Made by a program: the position numbers and the translations under genes. The notes beneath the pieces were generated by a model. The model saw nothing but the letters and a program-made list of their open reading frames with translations, did no database searches and was not told the origin of the DNA. A stretch of DNA of 17,292 nucleotides from Lachnospiraceae bacterium (GTDB lineage Bacteria > Bacillota > Clostridia > Lachnospirales > Lachnospiraceae). The stretch is taken from contig JAAUZW010000009.1 of the NCBI GenBank assembly GCA_014804385.1, positions 1-17,292 of the forward strand. Reading direction: 5' to 3'. Below are positions 1 to 7,429 of the stretch, in pieces; positions within the stretch are counted from its first letter, which is position 1, and each line of letters opens with the position of its first letter.

Positions 1-144
1 TCCGACCAGCTTGCATTCCCCGACACTGTCGTGTTCTCCGACCAGCTTGCATTCCCCGACACTGTCGTGTTCTCCGACCGGCTTCCATTGCCCGACATCG
101 TCGTGTTCTCCGACCAGCCTGTATTCTCCGACAGGCTCTCCCAC
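1..144 (-). repeat. 36-bp in-frame tandem repeat
   Basis: Copies at 1-36 and 37-72 are identical. The copy at 73-108 differs at five positions, and 109-144 is a degenerate fourth copy that keeps only its start. Each unit encodes twelve residues, SWSENTTVSGNA or a variant, so the repeat preserves the reading frame of the minus-strand gene. The array is cut by the window edge and may continue. Confidence 0.9.
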
Positions 145-434
145 TCTTCATCAAACATAGCCGTCACAGAGACTGTCTCCGTCTCCTTCACCACTGTGGA
201 TTCGGTCTGTATTTCTTCCAGAAACTGCATCAGTTTCTCCCGATCCCGGGAAAGTTCCTGAATTTCCTGCCGCATTTCCTGCACGCGGTCGTTAGCTTCC
301 TGATTTCTCGATAAAATTTTCTCCTGCTCTCTCCGCGTGGCAAAAGTGTCATAGGAGCGCAGTCCTATCGCCGCCAAAAGCACCGCCAAAAGGGATAGGA
401 TGACTATAGCTAATATCTCATTAATCTTTCTCAT
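1..434 (-). CDS. membrane-anchored coiled-coil protein with Ser/Asn/Thr-rich tandem repeats (3' end missing)
   Basis: I do not recognise the family. The reading frame starts at the ATG at 434-432 and runs off the left edge, giving 144 visible residues. Residues 7-25 are a single hydrophobic helix after a basic start (MRKINEI), so it is probably an N-in membrane anchor. Residues about 33-78 are highly charged (repeated E/Q/R, e.g. REQEKILSRNQEANDRVQEM) and probably a coiled coil. From about residue 100 the chain becomes a low-complexity segment built on the 12-residue unit SWSENTTVSGNA. The ATG overlaps the rlmB stop by four bases (ATGA), and the upstream Shine-Dalgarno is weak (AGAGA), so translation is probably coupled to rlmB. 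The layout suggests an extracytoplasmic stalk in front of a domain that lies outside the window. Function unknown; existence well supported by frame, start and overlap. Confidence 0.8.
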   Translation of the reverse strand, partial: MRKINEILAIVILSLLAVLLAAIGLRSYDTFATRREQEKILSRNQEANDRVQEMRQEIQELSRDREKLMQFLEEIQTESTVVKETETVSVTAMFDEEWESLSENTGWSENTTMSGNGSRSENTTVSGNASWSENTTVSGNASWS

Positions 435-1171
435 TGCAATCTCTGTCTAACGATCTCATAGGCCAGAACGCCTGCTGCCACAGAGGCATTCAGGGAATCA
501 ATATCCCCCCGCATGGGAATCTGCGCACACATATCGCACCTTTCCTTTACCAGACGGCTCACGCCGCTTCCCTCCGCACCAATCACCAGCCCGATCGGTC
601 CTTTCAGATTCAGTTCGTACATGGGCGTTCCGTCCATATCCGCACACACAAACCAGATTCCTTCCTTTTTTAGCTCTTCGATGGTCTGCCCCAGATTGGT
701 GACCTTCGCCACCGGCGTGTAATTCAGCGCACCCGCCGATGCTTTCGCCACGGTTGCCGTCAGTCCCACCGCCCGGTTCTTCGGAATGATGACGCCATGG
801 GCGCCCGCCTGATTGGCCGTGCGGATGATCGCCCCCAGGTTATGAGGATCCTCGATCCCGTCCAGAAGCAGTACAAAAGGCGCCTCGTCTTTTTCTTTCG
901 CCCGCTGCAGAATCTCGTCCACCTCGGCATAGGCATAAGCCGCTGCACTGGCGATCACGCCCTGATGCCTGCCCGTCTCAGACATCTGATCCAGACGCTC
1001 CTTCGCCACATATTTAATCTGACTTCCCTGTTTGGCAGCCTCCCGCTTGATGGTCATGATCGGTCCGTCCTTACAGCCGTCCAACACATAAAGCCTGTCT
1101 ATCGTTCTGCCTGCCCGAAAAGCCTCGATCACGGCATTTCTGCCTTCTATGGTAAATTCGTTTTGATCCAT
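431..1171 (-). CDS. rlmB: 23S rRNA (guanosine-2'-O-)-methyltransferase RlmB, TrmH/SpoU family
   Basis: Cytoplasmic SPOUT-class enzyme that in known members methylates the ribose of G2251 (E. coli numbering) of 23S rRNA with SAM. The 246 residues match the family length. The N-terminal substrate-binding domain begins with EFTIEGRNAVIEAF. The three SPOUT motifs of the knotted catalytic domain are all present: DGIEDPHNLGAIIRTANQAG (about 104-123), GLVIGAEGSGVSRLV, and IPMRGDIDSLNASVAAGVLAYE near the C-terminus, with the arginine and asparagines expected for catalysis and SAM binding. It starts one base after the mrnC stop and its own stop overlaps the next gene by four bases, so it sits tightly inside the cysE-cysS-mrnC-rlmB operon. 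Nothing appears damaged. The symbol rests on motif recognition; a paralogous TrmH-type enzyme acting on another rRNA position is the only realistic alternative. Confidence 0.95.
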   Translation of the reverse strand: MDQNEFTIEGRNAVIEAFRAGRTIDRLYVLDGCKDGPIMTIKREAAKQGSQIKYVAKERLDQMSETGRHQGVIASAAAYAYAEVDEILQRAKEKDEAPFVLLLDGIEDPHNLGAIIRTANQAGAHGVIIPKNRAVGLTATVAKASAGALNYTPVAKVTNLGQTIEELKKEGIWFVCADMDGTPMYELNLKGPIGLVIGAEGSGVSRLVKERCDMCAQIPMRGDIDSLNASVAAGVLAYEIVRQRLQ

Positions 1172-1172
1172 G

Positions 1173-1607
1173 TTATGTAAACTCCTTCTCGATTGCCGAC
1201 TGAATCAGCGCAAGCAGCCGCTCCTGTTTCCCTGTCAGATACAGATACCCGCACAGCGCCTCAAACCCGGTAGCCTTGCGGTACTCTATGACACTGGCAT
1301 TCTTCGCAGTGGTATAGGACTTGGCATTTCTGCCCCGCTTGTAAACCGCCTGCTCCTCCTCCGTCAGTTCCTCCAGCACAGCCTCTATCATCCGTGCCTG
1401 CACCCGCGCATTGACATAAGCGACTGTCTTTTTGTGCAGCTTATTTGCGGAGGTGTTTCCCCGTTCCACCACAATGGTACGGATAACCAGATCATAGATC
1501 GCGTCACCGATATAGGCAAGCGCCAGCGGAGAATAAGTGCGCACATCCACCTCCCCGCAGGCAAACCGCTGCTTGATCGCCTCCAGAATCGTTACACTCT
1601 CTTCCAT
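1173..1607 (-). CDS. mrnC: Mini-ribonuclease III
   Basis: RNase III-like endonuclease lacking the double-stranded RNA binding domain. In Bacillus subtilis it matures the ends of 23S rRNA in 50S precursors, helped by ribosomal protein L3. The 144 residues fit the family. The catalytic signature is ALAYIGDAIYDLVIR (about 29-43), with Asp35 as the likely metal ligand, followed by the basic segment NKLHKKTVAYVNARVQA. The second acidic site lies in KATGFEALCGYLYLTG near the C-terminus. Its first 16 bases overlap the 3' end of cysS in another frame, as commonly seen for this pair, and only one base separates its stop from the rlmB start. The location between cysS and rlmB is the classical Firmicutes arrangement and supports the call independently of the motifs. 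Confidence 0.95.
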   Translation of the reverse strand: MEESVTILEAIKQRFACGEVDVRTYSPLALAYIGDAIYDLVIRTIVVERGNTSANKLHKKTVAYVNARVQARMIEAVLEELTEEEQAVYKRGRNAKSYTTAKNASVIEYRKATGFEALCGYLYLTGKQERLLALIQSAIEKEFT

Positions 1608-3001
1608 TTCACGCCCTCTCGTGTATCCTCCAGAATGATACCCTTATCGGAAAGAATATCCCGGATCTCATCCGCTCTTGCAAAATTTTTCGCCTTTCTG
1701 GCCTCCTGCCGTTCCTGAATCAGCGCCTCGATCTCAGTATCAAGCATCGCCTCCTGCCGCTCCACCGTCAGGCCGCAGATATCGGCAAGCATTACGATTT
1801 CTTCCTTGAGCGCACTGATAAAACCGGCGCTTGCTCCTTCGCCCGCACAAGTATTGGTAAATTTGACCAGATCAAAGATGGCTGAAACGGCATCCGCCGT
1901 ATTGAAGTCATCGTCCATCGCCTCGTCAAACTTCTGCACAAAGTCCTTTGCCTGTGTCAGCTGCTCCTGCTCTTTGCTGCTCATCTCCTGTGTGCCTGCG
2001 CTCTCCAGCAGGAAGTTCAGATTTGACACGCAGGTCACGATCCGCTCCAGACCATTCTTCGCCGCCTCCATCAGCTCCGCGCTGAAATTCAGGGGACTTC
2101 TGTAATGTGCCGAGAGCATGAAGAAGCGCAGCACCTGCAGATCGTACTTCTCACTGATATCCCGCACCGTAAAGAAATTCCCCAGCGACTTGGACATCTT
2201 CTTATTATCAATATTTAAAAAACCGTTGTGCATCCAGTATTTGGCAAAAGGTTTGCCATTTGCCGCCTCCGACTGGGCGATCTCGTTCTCGTGATGGGGG
2301 AAGATCAGATCCTCACCACCCGCATGAATGTCGATCTCCTCACCCAGATATTTCTTGCTCATCACCGAGCACTCGATATGCCAGCCCGGACGTCCCTCGC
2401 ACCAGGGCGACTCCCAGAAAGGCTCCCCTTCCTTCTTCGGTTTCCAGAGCACAAAATCCAGAGGATCCTGCTTCTGCTCCTCCCCGGACACCAGAAGAGA
2501 ACGGCCGCCGCTTCTTAAATCATCCAGATTCTTATGAGAAAGTTTGCCGTACTCAGCAAAGCTTCTGGTCTTATAATAAACCGTTCCGTCCTCCGCCACG
2601 TAAGCATGTCCCTTGTCGATCAGTGTCTGTATCATGTCGATCATGCCGTCGATCTCACAGGTCGCCTTGGGATGTGTAGTTGCCGGCTTCACATGCAGCG
2701 CCTCCATATCCTTTTTACACTCCGCAATGTAACGCTCAGAAATCACAGAAGGGTCTGTACCCTCCTCGTTGGCCTTCTTGATGATCTTGTCATCCACATC
2801 TGTGAAATTGGACACGTAGTTGACCTCATAGCCCTTGTGCTCCATATACCGCCGCACCGTGTCAAATACGATCATAGGTCTTGCGTTTCCGATGTGGATC
2901 AGGTTGTAGACCGTGGGGCCGCAGACATACATGCTGACCTTCCCCTCCGCGAGAGGCACAAACTCCTCTTTTTTTCTGGATAATGTATTATATACTTTCA
3001 T
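1592..3001 (-). CDS. cysS: cysteinyl-tRNA synthetase
   Basis: Class I aminoacyl-tRNA synthetase that charges tRNA-Cys in the cytoplasm. The 469 residues match the usual length. Visible signatures are HIGN at 36-39 and KMSKS at 268-272. The zinc site that selects cysteine is intact, with Cys27 (YVCGPT), Cys211 (WHIECS), His236 and Glu240 (FPHHENE). The C-terminal anticodon-binding part ends with the usual KNFARADEIRD helix and a GIILEDT segment. The start at 3001 gives MKVYNTLSRKKEEF, the typical N-terminus. Its Shine-Dalgarno (AAAGGA) is about 12 bases upstream, which is rather far. The 78-bp gap after cysE holds no convincing terminator, so it is probably co-transcribed with cysE: one gene makes the cysteine precursor and the next consumes cysteine. 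Confidence 0.97.
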   Translation of the reverse strand: MKVYNTLSRKKEEFVPLAEGKVSMYVCGPTVYNLIHIGNARPMIVFDTVRRYMEHKGYEVNYVSNFTDVDDKIIKKANEEGTDPSVISERYIAECKKDMEALHVKPATTHPKATCEIDGMIDMIQTLIDKGHAYVAEDGTVYYKTRSFAEYGKLSHKNLDDLRSGGRSLLVSGEEQKQDPLDFVLWKPKKEGEPFWESPWCEGRPGWHIECSVMSKKYLGEEIDIHAGGEDLIFPHHENEIAQSEAANGKPFAKYWMHNGFLNIDNKKMSKSLGNFFTVRDISEKYDLQVLRFFMLSAHYRSPLNFSAELMEAAKNGLERIVTCVSNLNFLLESAGTQEMSSKEQEQLTQAKDFVQKFDEAMDDDFNTADAVSAIFDLVKFTNTCAGEGASAGFISALKEEIVMLADICGLTVERQEAMLDTEIEALIQERQEARKAKNFARADEIRDILSDKGIILEDTREGVKWKRV

Positions 3002-3079
3002 ATTCTGTCATGATCCTTTCTCTGCTATACATGTTATGTCAACTAAATGATCTGTGCTGTTTTTTATGATTTTAAAAAG

Positions 3080-3751
3080 CTATGCATTTCCCTTCCTCAA
3101 CTGTTTCATCTCCCGCTCCAGATCCAGCAGGCGGTTTGTCAGCTCGGCGTTTGCCCGCTGCAGCCCCATGATATCCTCCCGCACAGGATCCGGCAGATGG
3201 GTCTGATCCAGCTCTTCCTGGGGAAGCGTCATATTATCCCGCTTGACCACACGTCCCGGTACCCCCACCACCGTGGAGTTCGGCGGCACCTCATTCAGTA
3301 CCACGCTTCCGGCACCAATCTTACTGTTATCCCCGATCTTAAAGGAGCCCAGCACCTTCGCGCCCGTGCTGATCATCACGTTGTTGCCAATGGTGGGATG
3401 TCGTTTGCCCTGTTCCTTCCCTGTACCGCCCAATGTAACTCCCTGATAGAGTGTTACATTGTCGCCGATCACCGTGGTCTCCCCGATGATAACGCCATGC
3501 CCGTGATCAATGAAAAATCCCTTCCCGATCTGTGCGCCCGGATGGATCTCGATACCGGTCTTGCGGGCTCCTTTCTGGGAAACCCACCGCGCCCAGAAAT
3601 AATGATGCCGCAGATACAGCTTATGCGCCACGCGGTAATAGCACATGACCTTGAAGCTGGGATAGAGAAAAACTTCCATATTAGAGTGGATCGCCGGATC
3701 CCGCTCTCTGATGACGCGGATCTCCTCTTTGATATTCCCGATCAATCCCAT
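3080..3751 (-). CDS. cysE: serine O-acetyltransferase
   Basis: Transfers acetyl from acetyl-CoA to L-serine, giving O-acetylserine, the first committed step of cysteine synthesis. Of 223 residues, the N-terminal helical part is short, as in Firmicutes CysE/EpsC types. Left-handed beta-helix hexapeptide repeats run from about 69 to 170 (IHPGAQIGKGFFIDHGHGVI, IGNNVMISTGAKVLG, IGAGSVVLNEVP). The catalytic region has Asp82, His83 and His85 in IDHGHG, and the GGTGKEQGKRHPTIG loop is typical. Residues 193-220 form a charged C-terminal helix (LQRANAELTNRLLDLE), probably a coiled coil in place of the short tail that binds cysteine synthase in enteric enzymes. A clear AAGGAG lies 8-9 bases before the ATG. 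It is the first gene of the operon and is preceded by a strong promoter. No Cys T-box is present, because the leader is only about 54 nt. Confidence 0.94.
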   Translation of the reverse strand: MGLIGNIKEEIRVIRERDPAIHSNMEVFLYPSFKVMCYYRVAHKLYLRHHYFWARWVSQKGARKTGIEIHPGAQIGKGFFIDHGHGVIIGETTVIGDNVTLYQGVTLGGTGKEQGKRHPTIGNNVMISTGAKVLGSFKIGDNSKIGAGSVVLNEVPPNSTVVGVPGRVVKRDNMTLPQEELDQTHLPDPVREDIMGLQRANAELTNRLLDLEREMKQLRKGNA

Positions 3752-3811
3752 CGAAATACTCCTTCTATACTGAAATGCGGACCATGCCGCCCAGAAATTT
3801 CTACCATACTT

Positions 3812-3840
3812 AGAATATGCAACTTAGGGCGTTTTGTCAA
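3812..3840 (-). promoter_or_regulatory. sigma-A-type promoter of the cysE-cysS-mrnC-rlmB operon
   Basis: On the minus strand, TTGACA (3840-3835) is followed after exactly 17 bases by TATTCT (3817-3812). Transcription should begin near 3805, giving a leader of about 54 nt. A perfect 10-bp palindrome, AGAAATTTCT, lies at 3793-3802, just inside the predicted transcript, and could be an operator. No terminator hairpin is visible between the upstream gene's stop at 3867 and this promoter, so some read-through is possible. Confidence 0.8.
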
Positions 3841-3866
3841 GGAAACCGGGGTTCTATCAGTTTGAA

Positions 3867-6002
3867 TCAGTCAAATAACTCTGTATAAGTATATGTCACC
3901 TCATCCAGAGCTGCATGCACAGCCTTTTCCGCATCATTATAATCTTTAGTCAGTTCCTCAAATTGTTCTTCAGTAACCCGAAAATAATATCTATCATCTT
4001 CATAAATGGCCTGCTCGATCATATCATCTCTCAGTTCTATATATTCCGGCAAGGATACCAGAAATCCATAGTCTTCTATGTCGTTTTGATAGGGTCCTCC
4101 TCCCAGCACCCAAAAATGTACAAAAAACACACGATCTCCATTTTCATCTACACGGATCATTCCATCTCCTGACCATCCACCGGCAAATCCAAGCTTCTGG
4201 GTTCCCATTAGAAATATAGAGTTGGATATATATTCCTTCCACAATACAATTTGATCCCGATCCTCATCATATTGAAAAACATATATATATCCCAACTGAT
4301 TCTTGATGCACAGTTCGGGATCTTCATCTCCATTGATATCAAAAAAGTAATAACTGTACCTATCTATATCATATTCCCCAAGTTCAATGACCGCCCGGAA
4401 TTCCTCTAAACCATGAAAATTATAAATATACAGTTCTTCTCCTGTCTCCTTAATCCAGACGGTTACTTCTCCATTTATAAATTTTTTAAACTTTTTCTTG
4501 TACAGATCATATTTCGTAACATCGCCCGGATCAAAGGAAGGAGTAAAGTCAATATTTTTACAGATATCTTTTATTTCAGCATAAAGTTCTTCATCCACAT
4601 AATCTACTGCGTCAGAAGCAGATGTTTCTTTTTCTTCGCTCCCGCCGCAAAATAATAATTCTGTTTTATACTTTTGAGTCTCAAAAAAATCACTTGCCAT
4701 GTAAGTGAAAAGCAAAGTATCTTCAAATTTAAACTCGGCATATGTAACAGGAGATACCGCAGCCGCAAAATCCCGGTGAAATTCCTTATAATAATTTTTT
4801 TCATCAAACATATCTCTGACAACTAAAACTATTTCGTCATCCCTATGATCCAGGAACGCAACCTTATGATACTCTGCCGCTACAGGGCTCTCATACTGCT
4901 CCGAAAATCTGTCATTCAAAATATCATAGTAAACACAATAAAAAGTCTCAGTTCCTACTCCGATATGGATTTCAAGAGTTTCCTGATCAATATAATGTAT
5001 CCAGGGTGCGATGCGATAACATACTTCACTTTTTACCGCCTCGCCGTCCGCATTATAGATCGTATAAGGGTATGTCTGTTCTCCTGCATCAATGATCGTA
5101 AAATGTTTATCATCCTCTATTACCGTTCCCCCTTCTATGCTTTCGGATTCCTCCTGCCCGATCGTGGCATCTGCTTCGATAGTTACCGTCTCTTCTTCTG
5201 CCTGTACTGTCGTCTCTACTAATGGCCCCTCCTGTAATGTCATTTTTTCTGACAGTCTTTTCTGTTCATGCTTCACAGATAACATGATGGTACATACGAC
5301 CAGGAATAGCATCAGCAGGGCAAATGCGTAGGTTGTCTGCCGAGTACTCAAACGGACAGCGCCTCTTTCATTTTTAGTGGATTTTCTTCTCTCAAAATCC
5401 ATCTGCACTAATTTTTTCCCATTGGGCAGCCTATGCTCCAAAAACTCGATTACATGATAATCAATTTCAAGCATTGCTTTTTCCAAAATATGCTCTTCTA
5501 TTTGATGATGCACCTCTTCCAGTCCGTCAAACACATGCAGATACGGTGAGTCTGACACCCAATCCTCTTCTGTATTGATCTGAATAATGCAGGAAACATA
5601 TTTGGGATCTGCCTGTTGGATTGCCTTTTGAAAACATGCATAGCCAATATACTCAATCAGCAGATTTGCAATCACCATATCTGCTTTTGGCAGTTTATCC
5701 GATTCCTTTATCAAATCGATACATAAACATTCCAAAATCCCATCTAAATCCGGATATCTGCGAGTAGTTTCTTTTAAATAGTCAGAATTAACATCTACCC
5801 CGTATACTTTCTCAAATTTGTTTTTTGCAATATGCTCAAGACCATTACCACCTGCAATCCCCAATATCATTACACTTGAAACAGAATATGTTTCAAATTG
5901 ACCTTTCATCATTTCATTCATAGCCTGTAACTGCATAACCGAGTCCAGTCTCATGTGGTTCTCATAATCGGTCAAAGAAATTTCTTCCCACGGGTTTTTC
6001 AT
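3867..6002 (-). CDS. SAM-methyltransferase-like domain fused to a membrane helix and a large extracytoplasmic domain
   Basis: A 711-residue protein of unknown function. Residues 1 to about 205 look like a class I SAM-dependent methyltransferase: motif I is MILGIAGGNGLEHI (45-58), an acidic post-I position is YGVDVN (67-72), and DMVIANLLIEYIG (108-120) fits motif IV. Residues 206-223 are basic (KSTKNERGAVRLSTRQ), then 224-243 is one strong membrane helix. By the positive-inside rule the methyltransferase is cytoplasmic and residues 244-711 are outside. The outer part starts with an acidic Thr/Glu-rich linker (about 255-300) and ends in a beta-rich region containing DINGDEDPEL (555-564), a calcium-loop-like motif of the kind seen in VCBS/FG-GAP repeats. 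The AAAGGA before the ATG is well placed. Composition is much more AT-rich than the flanking cys genes. No frameshift or internal start that would split it is evident. I know of no characterised protein with this layout; the catalytic activity is inferred. Confidence 0.85.
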   Translation of the reverse strand: MKNPWEEISLTDYENHMRLDSVMQLQAMNEMMKGQFETYSVSSVMILGIAGGNGLEHIAKNKFEKVYGVDVNSDYLKETTRRYPDLDGILECLCIDLIKESDKLPKADMVIANLLIEYIGYACFQKAIQQADPKYVSCIIQINTEEDWVSDSPYLHVFDGLEEVHHQIEEHILEKAMLEIDYHVIEFLEHRLPNGKKLVQMDFERRKSTKNERGAVRLSTRQTTYAFALLMLFLVVCTIMLSVKHEQKRLSEKMTLQEGPLVETTVQAEEETVTIEADATIGQEESESIEGGTVIEDDKHFTIIDAGEQTYPYTIYNADGEAVKSEVCYRIAPWIHYIDQETLEIHIGVGTETFYCVYYDILNDRFSEQYESPVAAEYHKVAFLDHRDDEIVLVVRDMFDEKNYYKEFHRDFAAAVSPVTYAEFKFEDTLLFTYMASDFFETQKYKTELLFCGGSEEKETSASDAVDYVDEELYAEIKDICKNIDFTPSFDPGDVTKYDLYKKKFKKFINGEVTVWIKETGEELYIYNFHGLEEFRAVIELGEYDIDRYSYYFFDINGDEDPELCIKNQLGYIYVFQYDEDRDQIVLWKEYISNSIFLMGTQKLGFAGGWSGDGMIRVDENGDRVFFVHFWVLGGGPYQNDIEDYGFLVSLPEYIELRDDMIEQAIYEDDRYYFRVTEEQFEELTKDYNDAEKAVHAALDEVTYTYTELFD

Positions 6003-6015
6003 TTGTTTTTTCCTT

Positions 6016-6057
6016 TGATAATGATTTTACGCTTATCATTTTACTTCTCAGATTATA
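6016..6057 (-). promoter_or_regulatory. promoter -10 and leader inverted repeat of the methyltransferase-fusion gene
   Basis: A perfect TATAAT lies at 6057-6052 on the minus strand, with a TG two bases further upstream than a canonical extended -10. No good -35 is visible, so the promoter may be weak or activator-dependent. The predicted leader (start near 6045) contains AATGAT/ATCATT arms at 6035-6040 and 6020-6025, ending just before the AAAGGA ribosome binding site, so it could act as an operator or a small hairpin. Confidence 0.5.
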
Positions 6058-6108
6058 CCACACAAAAACTATTCCGAAAGAATGTGGAAACAGCTTTTTT
6101 CAGAAAAC

Positions 6109-6151
6109 AAAAAAACACCCCACACCGCGCTTATCTTTGCGCGGTACAGGG
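6109..6151 (-). terminator. intrinsic terminator of the padR-HAAS-DUF4097 operon
   Basis: On the minus strand a 13-bp stem (7 Watson-Crick pairs, ACCGCGC/GCGCGGT, extended by three wobble and three C-G pairs) encloses an 8-nt loop (AAAGATAA). It is followed after two bases by seven T. It lies 16 bases after the DUF4097 stop and separates that operon from the downstream methyltransferase fusion. Confidence 0.85.
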
Positions 6152-6166
6152 CACTCAATAACAAAT

Positions 6167-7414
6167 CTATTCCTTCATAATTCTCACATTTCCGCTGGTT
6201 GTTCCGATCCGTATGCTGTTCCCCTGCGAATTCTGTCCATGGCTTCCCTGGGCGCTGTTTCCCCTCTTGGAAAAATTCAGTTCTTCATCAAAGAAAGTAT
6301 TGATATCCCCGCTTGTGGTATCTGCGCTGAAATCAAATGCGCTATCCTGTAAAAGTTTCATATTTACAGATCCGCTGCCGGTATTGATATCCAATGTCCC
6401 GCTTAGCTCCACAATCTCCAAATTGACATCCCCACTGGTTGTCTCAATCGATCCGTTGTCATTTTGCCCTTTTACCCGAACTTCACCGCTTGTCGAATGA
6501 ATCATCCATAAACCATCTGCGCCATCGATCATAATGTCACCGGAGTTTGTCGATACAGAGCGCTCGCCGCTTCCTTCCGTGATTTTCGCATTCCCGCTCG
6601 AAGATTCAAAAACAGCATTTCCGTCAATATGCTGCACTGTAATATCTCCACTGGTGGTTGCTATCTGTACGTTTCCTGTAATTATTTCCGCATTCACATA
6701 GCCACTGGTACTTGCTATGTTCGTTTCCCCGACAAGCTGTTTTACCTCGATATCTCCACTGGTTGCCGCTATATTGATATCTCCGGCAGTTCCGTTCTTG
6801 TCTGTCTCAATCGTTTCAATCCTGACATTTCCGCTGGTACTTGCCAATGATACATTGCCCGCCGATACATCCGGCATGGTAATCTCACCACTTGTAGACG
6901 CTGCCATCAAATCCCTTTCAATTACCAGATTCATTTCGGACGTAATGTCGCCGCTGGACGTTGCAAGTGCAAGTTCCCCTTTGTAGGAAGCCGGCAGCCA
7001 GACTTCGGTGTAACCGCCTCCATACCCAAAACGAAAGAATCCTGCCCTAATTCTTCTGCTGCTTCTTCTTTTTCCTTTTACTTCAAGCTTGCTGCCATTC
7101 ACAGACACAGTAGACAACTCATTCTCATTCAGCTCGGCTTCGTTATACTCTTTTATGACCAGCATGTCTCCCTGGCCTTCGTACAGATAAACATCATTGC
7201 CGTTCATACTATAGGAAACGGAAATACTGCCAATCCCGTCGATCGGCACTTCTTTTTCAAGCACCAGATGCATGCCGACATAATCTCTATCATTATATCC
7301 GCCCCGAAAGACCCTGTATATATTGTGTCCCGTCATACCATAGGCAAATATCCCGCACAAAAAAACAAGCAGAATACATAGTGCCACAAGCAGTCCGATT
7401 TTTAAATTTCTCAT
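6167..7414 (-). CDS. DUF4097-type beta-repeat surface protein with N-terminal membrane anchor
   Basis: A 415-residue protein. Residues about 7-27 are a hydrophobic helix after MRNLK, which fits a signal anchor or uncleaved signal, so the rest should be outside the membrane. From about residue 145 the chain repeats short beta strands with the signature [T/S]SG[D/E/N][I/V]. I count thirteen SG-turn copies (SSGDI, TSGEI, TSGNV, TSGDI and so on) ending four residues before the stop. This is typical of the DUF4097 (putative adhesin) family, expected to form a right-handed beta solenoid. A Gln/Ser/Asn-rich insert (about 383-400) interrupts the last repeats. It is the third gene after padR and the HAAS gene, 15 bp after the latter, and is closed by a terminator. 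In Firmicutes such sets are linked to envelope-stress responses (LiaX is a related case). The specific role here is unknown. Confidence 0.85.
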   Translation of the reverse strand: MRNLKIGLLVALCILLVFLCGIFAYGMTGHNIYRVFRGGYNDRDYVGMHLVLEKEVPIDGIGSISVSYSMNGNDVYLYEGQGDMLVIKEYNEAELNENELSTVSVNGSKLEVKGKRRSSRRIRAGFFRFGYGGGYTEVWLPASYKGELALATSSGDITSEMNLVIERDLMAASTSGEITMPDVSAGNVSLASTSGNVRIETIETDKNGTAGDINIAATSGDIEVKQLVGETNIASTSGYVNAEIITGNVQIATTSGDITVQHIDGNAVFESSSGNAKITEGSGERSVSTNSGDIMIDGADGLWMIHSTSGEVRVKGQNDNGSIETTSGDVNLEIVELSGTLDINTGSGSVNMKLLQDSAFDFSADTTSGDINTFFDEELNFSKRGNSAQGSHGQNSQGNSIRIGTTSGNVRIMKE

Positions 7415-7429
7415 ATTCCGTCATTCCTT

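Noticed and set aside
1..144. CRISPR-like repeat of 36 bp
   Set aside because: The copies are adjacent without spacers and keep the reading frame of a protein, so this is a coding tandem repeat.
1170..1718. Long plus-strand open frames over rlmB, mrnC, cysS, coaBC and other genes
   Set aside because: They are mirror frames of strongly conserved minus-strand genes with biased codon use; none shows a recognisable domain or ribosome binding site.
3752..3866. Cys T-box leader upstream of cysE
   Set aside because: Only 115 bp separate the genes and the predicted leader is about 54 nt, too short for a T-box; no T-box sequence (TGGN'CC) with terminator was seen.
6016..6030. Fur or PerR box before the methyltransferase fusion
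   Set aside because: One half (TGATAAT) is perfect but the other (ATTTTAC) matches only about four of seven positions; not enough to claim metal regulation.
6167..7414. DNA-level repeat array in the DUF4097 gene
   Set aside because: The recurrent TSGDI-type codons produce apparent DNA repeats, but they are degenerate and explained by the beta-repeat protein.
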